A DNA stretch of 64,000 bases from Candidatus Defluviicoccus seviourii (lineage in GTDB: Bacteria > Pseudomonadota > Alphaproteobacteria > Rhodospirillales > Defluviicoccaceae). The number at the start of each line of letters is the position of its first letter. Position 1 is the stretch's first letter. The stretch lies in NCBI GenBank assembly GCA_900609035.2, contig UXAT02000002.1:60440-124439 (forward strand), given 5' to 3'. A program made the position numbers and the translations under genes. The notes beneath the pieces were generated by a model. The model was not told where the DNA came from, searched no databases, and saw nothing but the letters and a program-made list of their open reading frames with translations. Below, piece by piece: positions 62,848 through 64,000 of the stretch.

Positions 62848-62890
62848 GTAGGATGGATCTACAGCGAAGCGTGTTCTGTTGGACGATGTC
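62848..62890 (+). repeat. Degenerate GTAGGATGGAT-type element
   Basis: The stretch begins GTAGGATGGATCTACAGCGA and shares the AGCGAAGCGTG core with the element at 62036. It lies 36 bp upstream of the HEPN-like gene's start, so the two elements bracket that gene. Confidence 0.4.
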
Positions 62891-62955
62891 ACGGACGCCG
62901 ATGCATCCGGCGGGTTAGGCGTCGCCTTGAACCTACCCTGCGCGGGATGGTTAGC

Positions 62956-63732
62956 TCATTGCACAGGTTCGCCTTTGATGGCCTTTACGATGTTATCAGA
63001 TTCATCGAGCCGCCTTTCAACCTGCCTGCCGGTACTTGTAGCAAGATATGGAGCTGCTGCTCCCAACAACACGGGAAAAACACGTCGAAGATCTCCGCTT
63101 GATCCACTGCTCGTTACTGTCGTGTGCCAGAGCTGTACTTGTCTACCTGATTGCTTAAACTCTTTGAAGTCGTAAGCAGTGATTAATGTGTAGCGAAAGT
63201 ATTCAGTAACAGTTCCAGTGTATGTCGTAAGGCCGGTTATTCCGTACGACGGCAGATACGTAGTGGTACCAGAATAGGTCGCCGTATTTCCATAGGAAGT
63301 TGCCGCACCATAGGTATGAGCCGAAGATACTCCGGTCTGTCCCAAAACAGGTAGAGAAAAACTGTATTGTCGCGCTTCTGGGGTGCCTATACCATAGGAT
63401 AGGACAATTGCTACTTCCGCATTCTGAGTCTCATGCGCCAATACAAAGCCTCTGGAGTGTAAAACGCGCATTACGTAGACGGCGTACTCCTGAAACTGGA
63501 GATCGTCCCACGTAACGCCGGTATTTCCGGGCAATAAAATGTACGTTCTATACTGTGGGGCAGAGACAGACGCCAGAGAGTCAATAGTGATATGAAACTT
63601 CTGCTGATCTTGAGTTATATGAGATTGTTGTTGATATTGAAATTCAGGTCGCTCTTTGGTCGAACATGCGGCTAGTATTGCAATGGTGAAGGCCACGGTT
63701 ATTACAACAATCGCTTTCGATAACGAGTGCAT
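62956..63732 (-). CDS. DUF4136-like lipoprotein
   Basis: A 258-residue lipoprotein with signal peptide VITVAFTIAILAAC (lipobox LAAC, cysteine ~23). The body resembles DUF4136 proteins: RTYILLPGNTGVTWDDLQFQ, RVLHSRGFVLAHETQNAEVA, and a Tyr/Gly/Thr-rich middle (GAATSYGNTATYSGTTTYL) that looks like repeats. The end VFPVLLGAAAPYLATSTG is the conserved DUF4136 tail. Function in the envelope is unknown. It lies in the same AT-richer segment as the HEPN-like gene. Confidence 0.75.
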   Translation of the reverse strand: MHSLSKAIVVITVAFTIAILAACSTKERPEFQYQQQSHITQDQQKFHITIDSLASVSAPQYRTYILLPGNTGVTWDDLQFQEYAVYVMRVLHSRGFVLAHETQNAEVAIVLSYGIGTPEARQYSFSLPVLGQTGVSSAHTYGAATSYGNTATYSGTTTYLPSYGITGLTTYTGTVTEYFRYTLITAYDFKEFKQSGRQVQLWHTTVTSSGSSGDLRRVFPVLLGAAAPYLATSTGRQVERRLDESDNIVKAIKGEPVQ

Positions 63733-64000
63733 TCGGGTGCTCCAGCGGCGCGTAGCCCGGTCGGTCGAATTGGCGTAGCGTAATGGGATGGATAATTTTA
63801 GCCGTCGGGGTCACCCGCCTCCACATCTTTTATCCCATATCCGCCCCAATTCACCTGGTACAACCCGCGTACGACGCAGGACCTGAAGGTGCAATACGGC
63901 CAATCCGCCTTTGACCTGACTAGCCCGTCTTATTCACGACGCCCCTTGTCGGGGGCTGGCGGATGTAGCGTAAGCGGTTGATGTGGCGTAGGAGTCGGTT

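Noticed and set aside
1..64000. CRISPR array
   Set aside because: No regularly spaced direct repeats of 24-40 bp were found; the only regular array is the 10-bp repeat at 1034.
63733..64000. Possible insertion-sequence end or gene start at the right edge
   Set aside because: No gene, terminal repeat or transposase frame is readable before the window ends; I see only an unassigned 268-bp stretch with a short hairpin-like GCGTAG patch.

Overview
The window is GC-rich DNA from a Gram-negative bacterium, most likely an alphaproteobacterium of the Rhodospirillales type. That placement is an inference from composition, gene families (CHASE2 cyclase, CheY/OmpR pair with porin, small Alg44-like PilZ protein, polyphosphate and methylfumaryl-CoA genes) and encoded outer-membrane and lipoprotein genes; no rRNA or marker gene is present to confirm it. 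No CRISPR array, intact insertion sequence or prophage is visible.

Layout. 1-800 is the C-terminal part of a TIR-domain protein. 1166-11338 is a first surface-polysaccharide block: NAD-dependent epimerase, Wzx-type flippase, two Wzy/ligase-type membrane proteins, a family-4 glycosyltransferase, a one-TM helical protein and a BY-kinase co-polymerase (Wzc type). 11458-15871 holds a FecR-domain protein, a lipoprotein, a CHASE2 adenylate cyclase and a secreted small protein. 16108-25968 holds an RTX-like protein, a GMC oxidoreductase with a small partner, an LprI-MliC lysozyme-inhibitor-like protein, a PepSY-like peptide, a DUF4114 protein, an OmpR/histidine-kinase pair and a porin. 26100-29586 is metabolic (MOSC protein, AhpD-like gene with an early stop codon, LysR regulator, HAD phosphatase).

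29771-49961 is a second and larger polysaccharide block: two hexapeptide acyltransferases, a GH9 glycanase, a third Wzy/ligase, a PilZ/HlyD-like c-di-GMP receptor, a Wzc-like co-polymerase whose nucleotide-binding motifs are broken, WecG/TagA and synthase-like GT2 transferases, a second GMC oxidoreductase, three more glycosyltransferases, a methyltransferase, a second flippase and a GT2. After a decayed DUF938 methyltransferase gene and tRNA-Ser(GGA), the theme resumes with an MBOAT O-acyltransferase, its SGNH-like partner and another WecG/TagA transferase. No initiating phosphoglycosyl transferase and no Wza-type outer-membrane exporter is seen, so these systems must borrow parts encoded elsewhere.

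55122-62020 is core metabolism: cytochrome c, a meh-mct pair (mesaconyl-C4-CoA hydratase and 2-methylfumaryl-CoA isomerase), polyphosphate:AMP phosphotransferase, a SpoIIAA-like protein, a glycine-zipper lipoprotein-like protein, cytochrome b561 and a WbuC-type cupin. 62117-63732 is markedly AT-richer and carries a HEPN-like protein and a DUF4136-like lipoprotein, probably acquired.

A previously unremarked element is a 115-bp, two-hairpin dispersed repeat present three times in the same orientation (15994, 28550, 48722), each copy beside a gene 3' end. Together with the c-di-GMP-linked polysaccharide genes around the pseudo-kinase at 35855-38029, it is the most interesting signal here.
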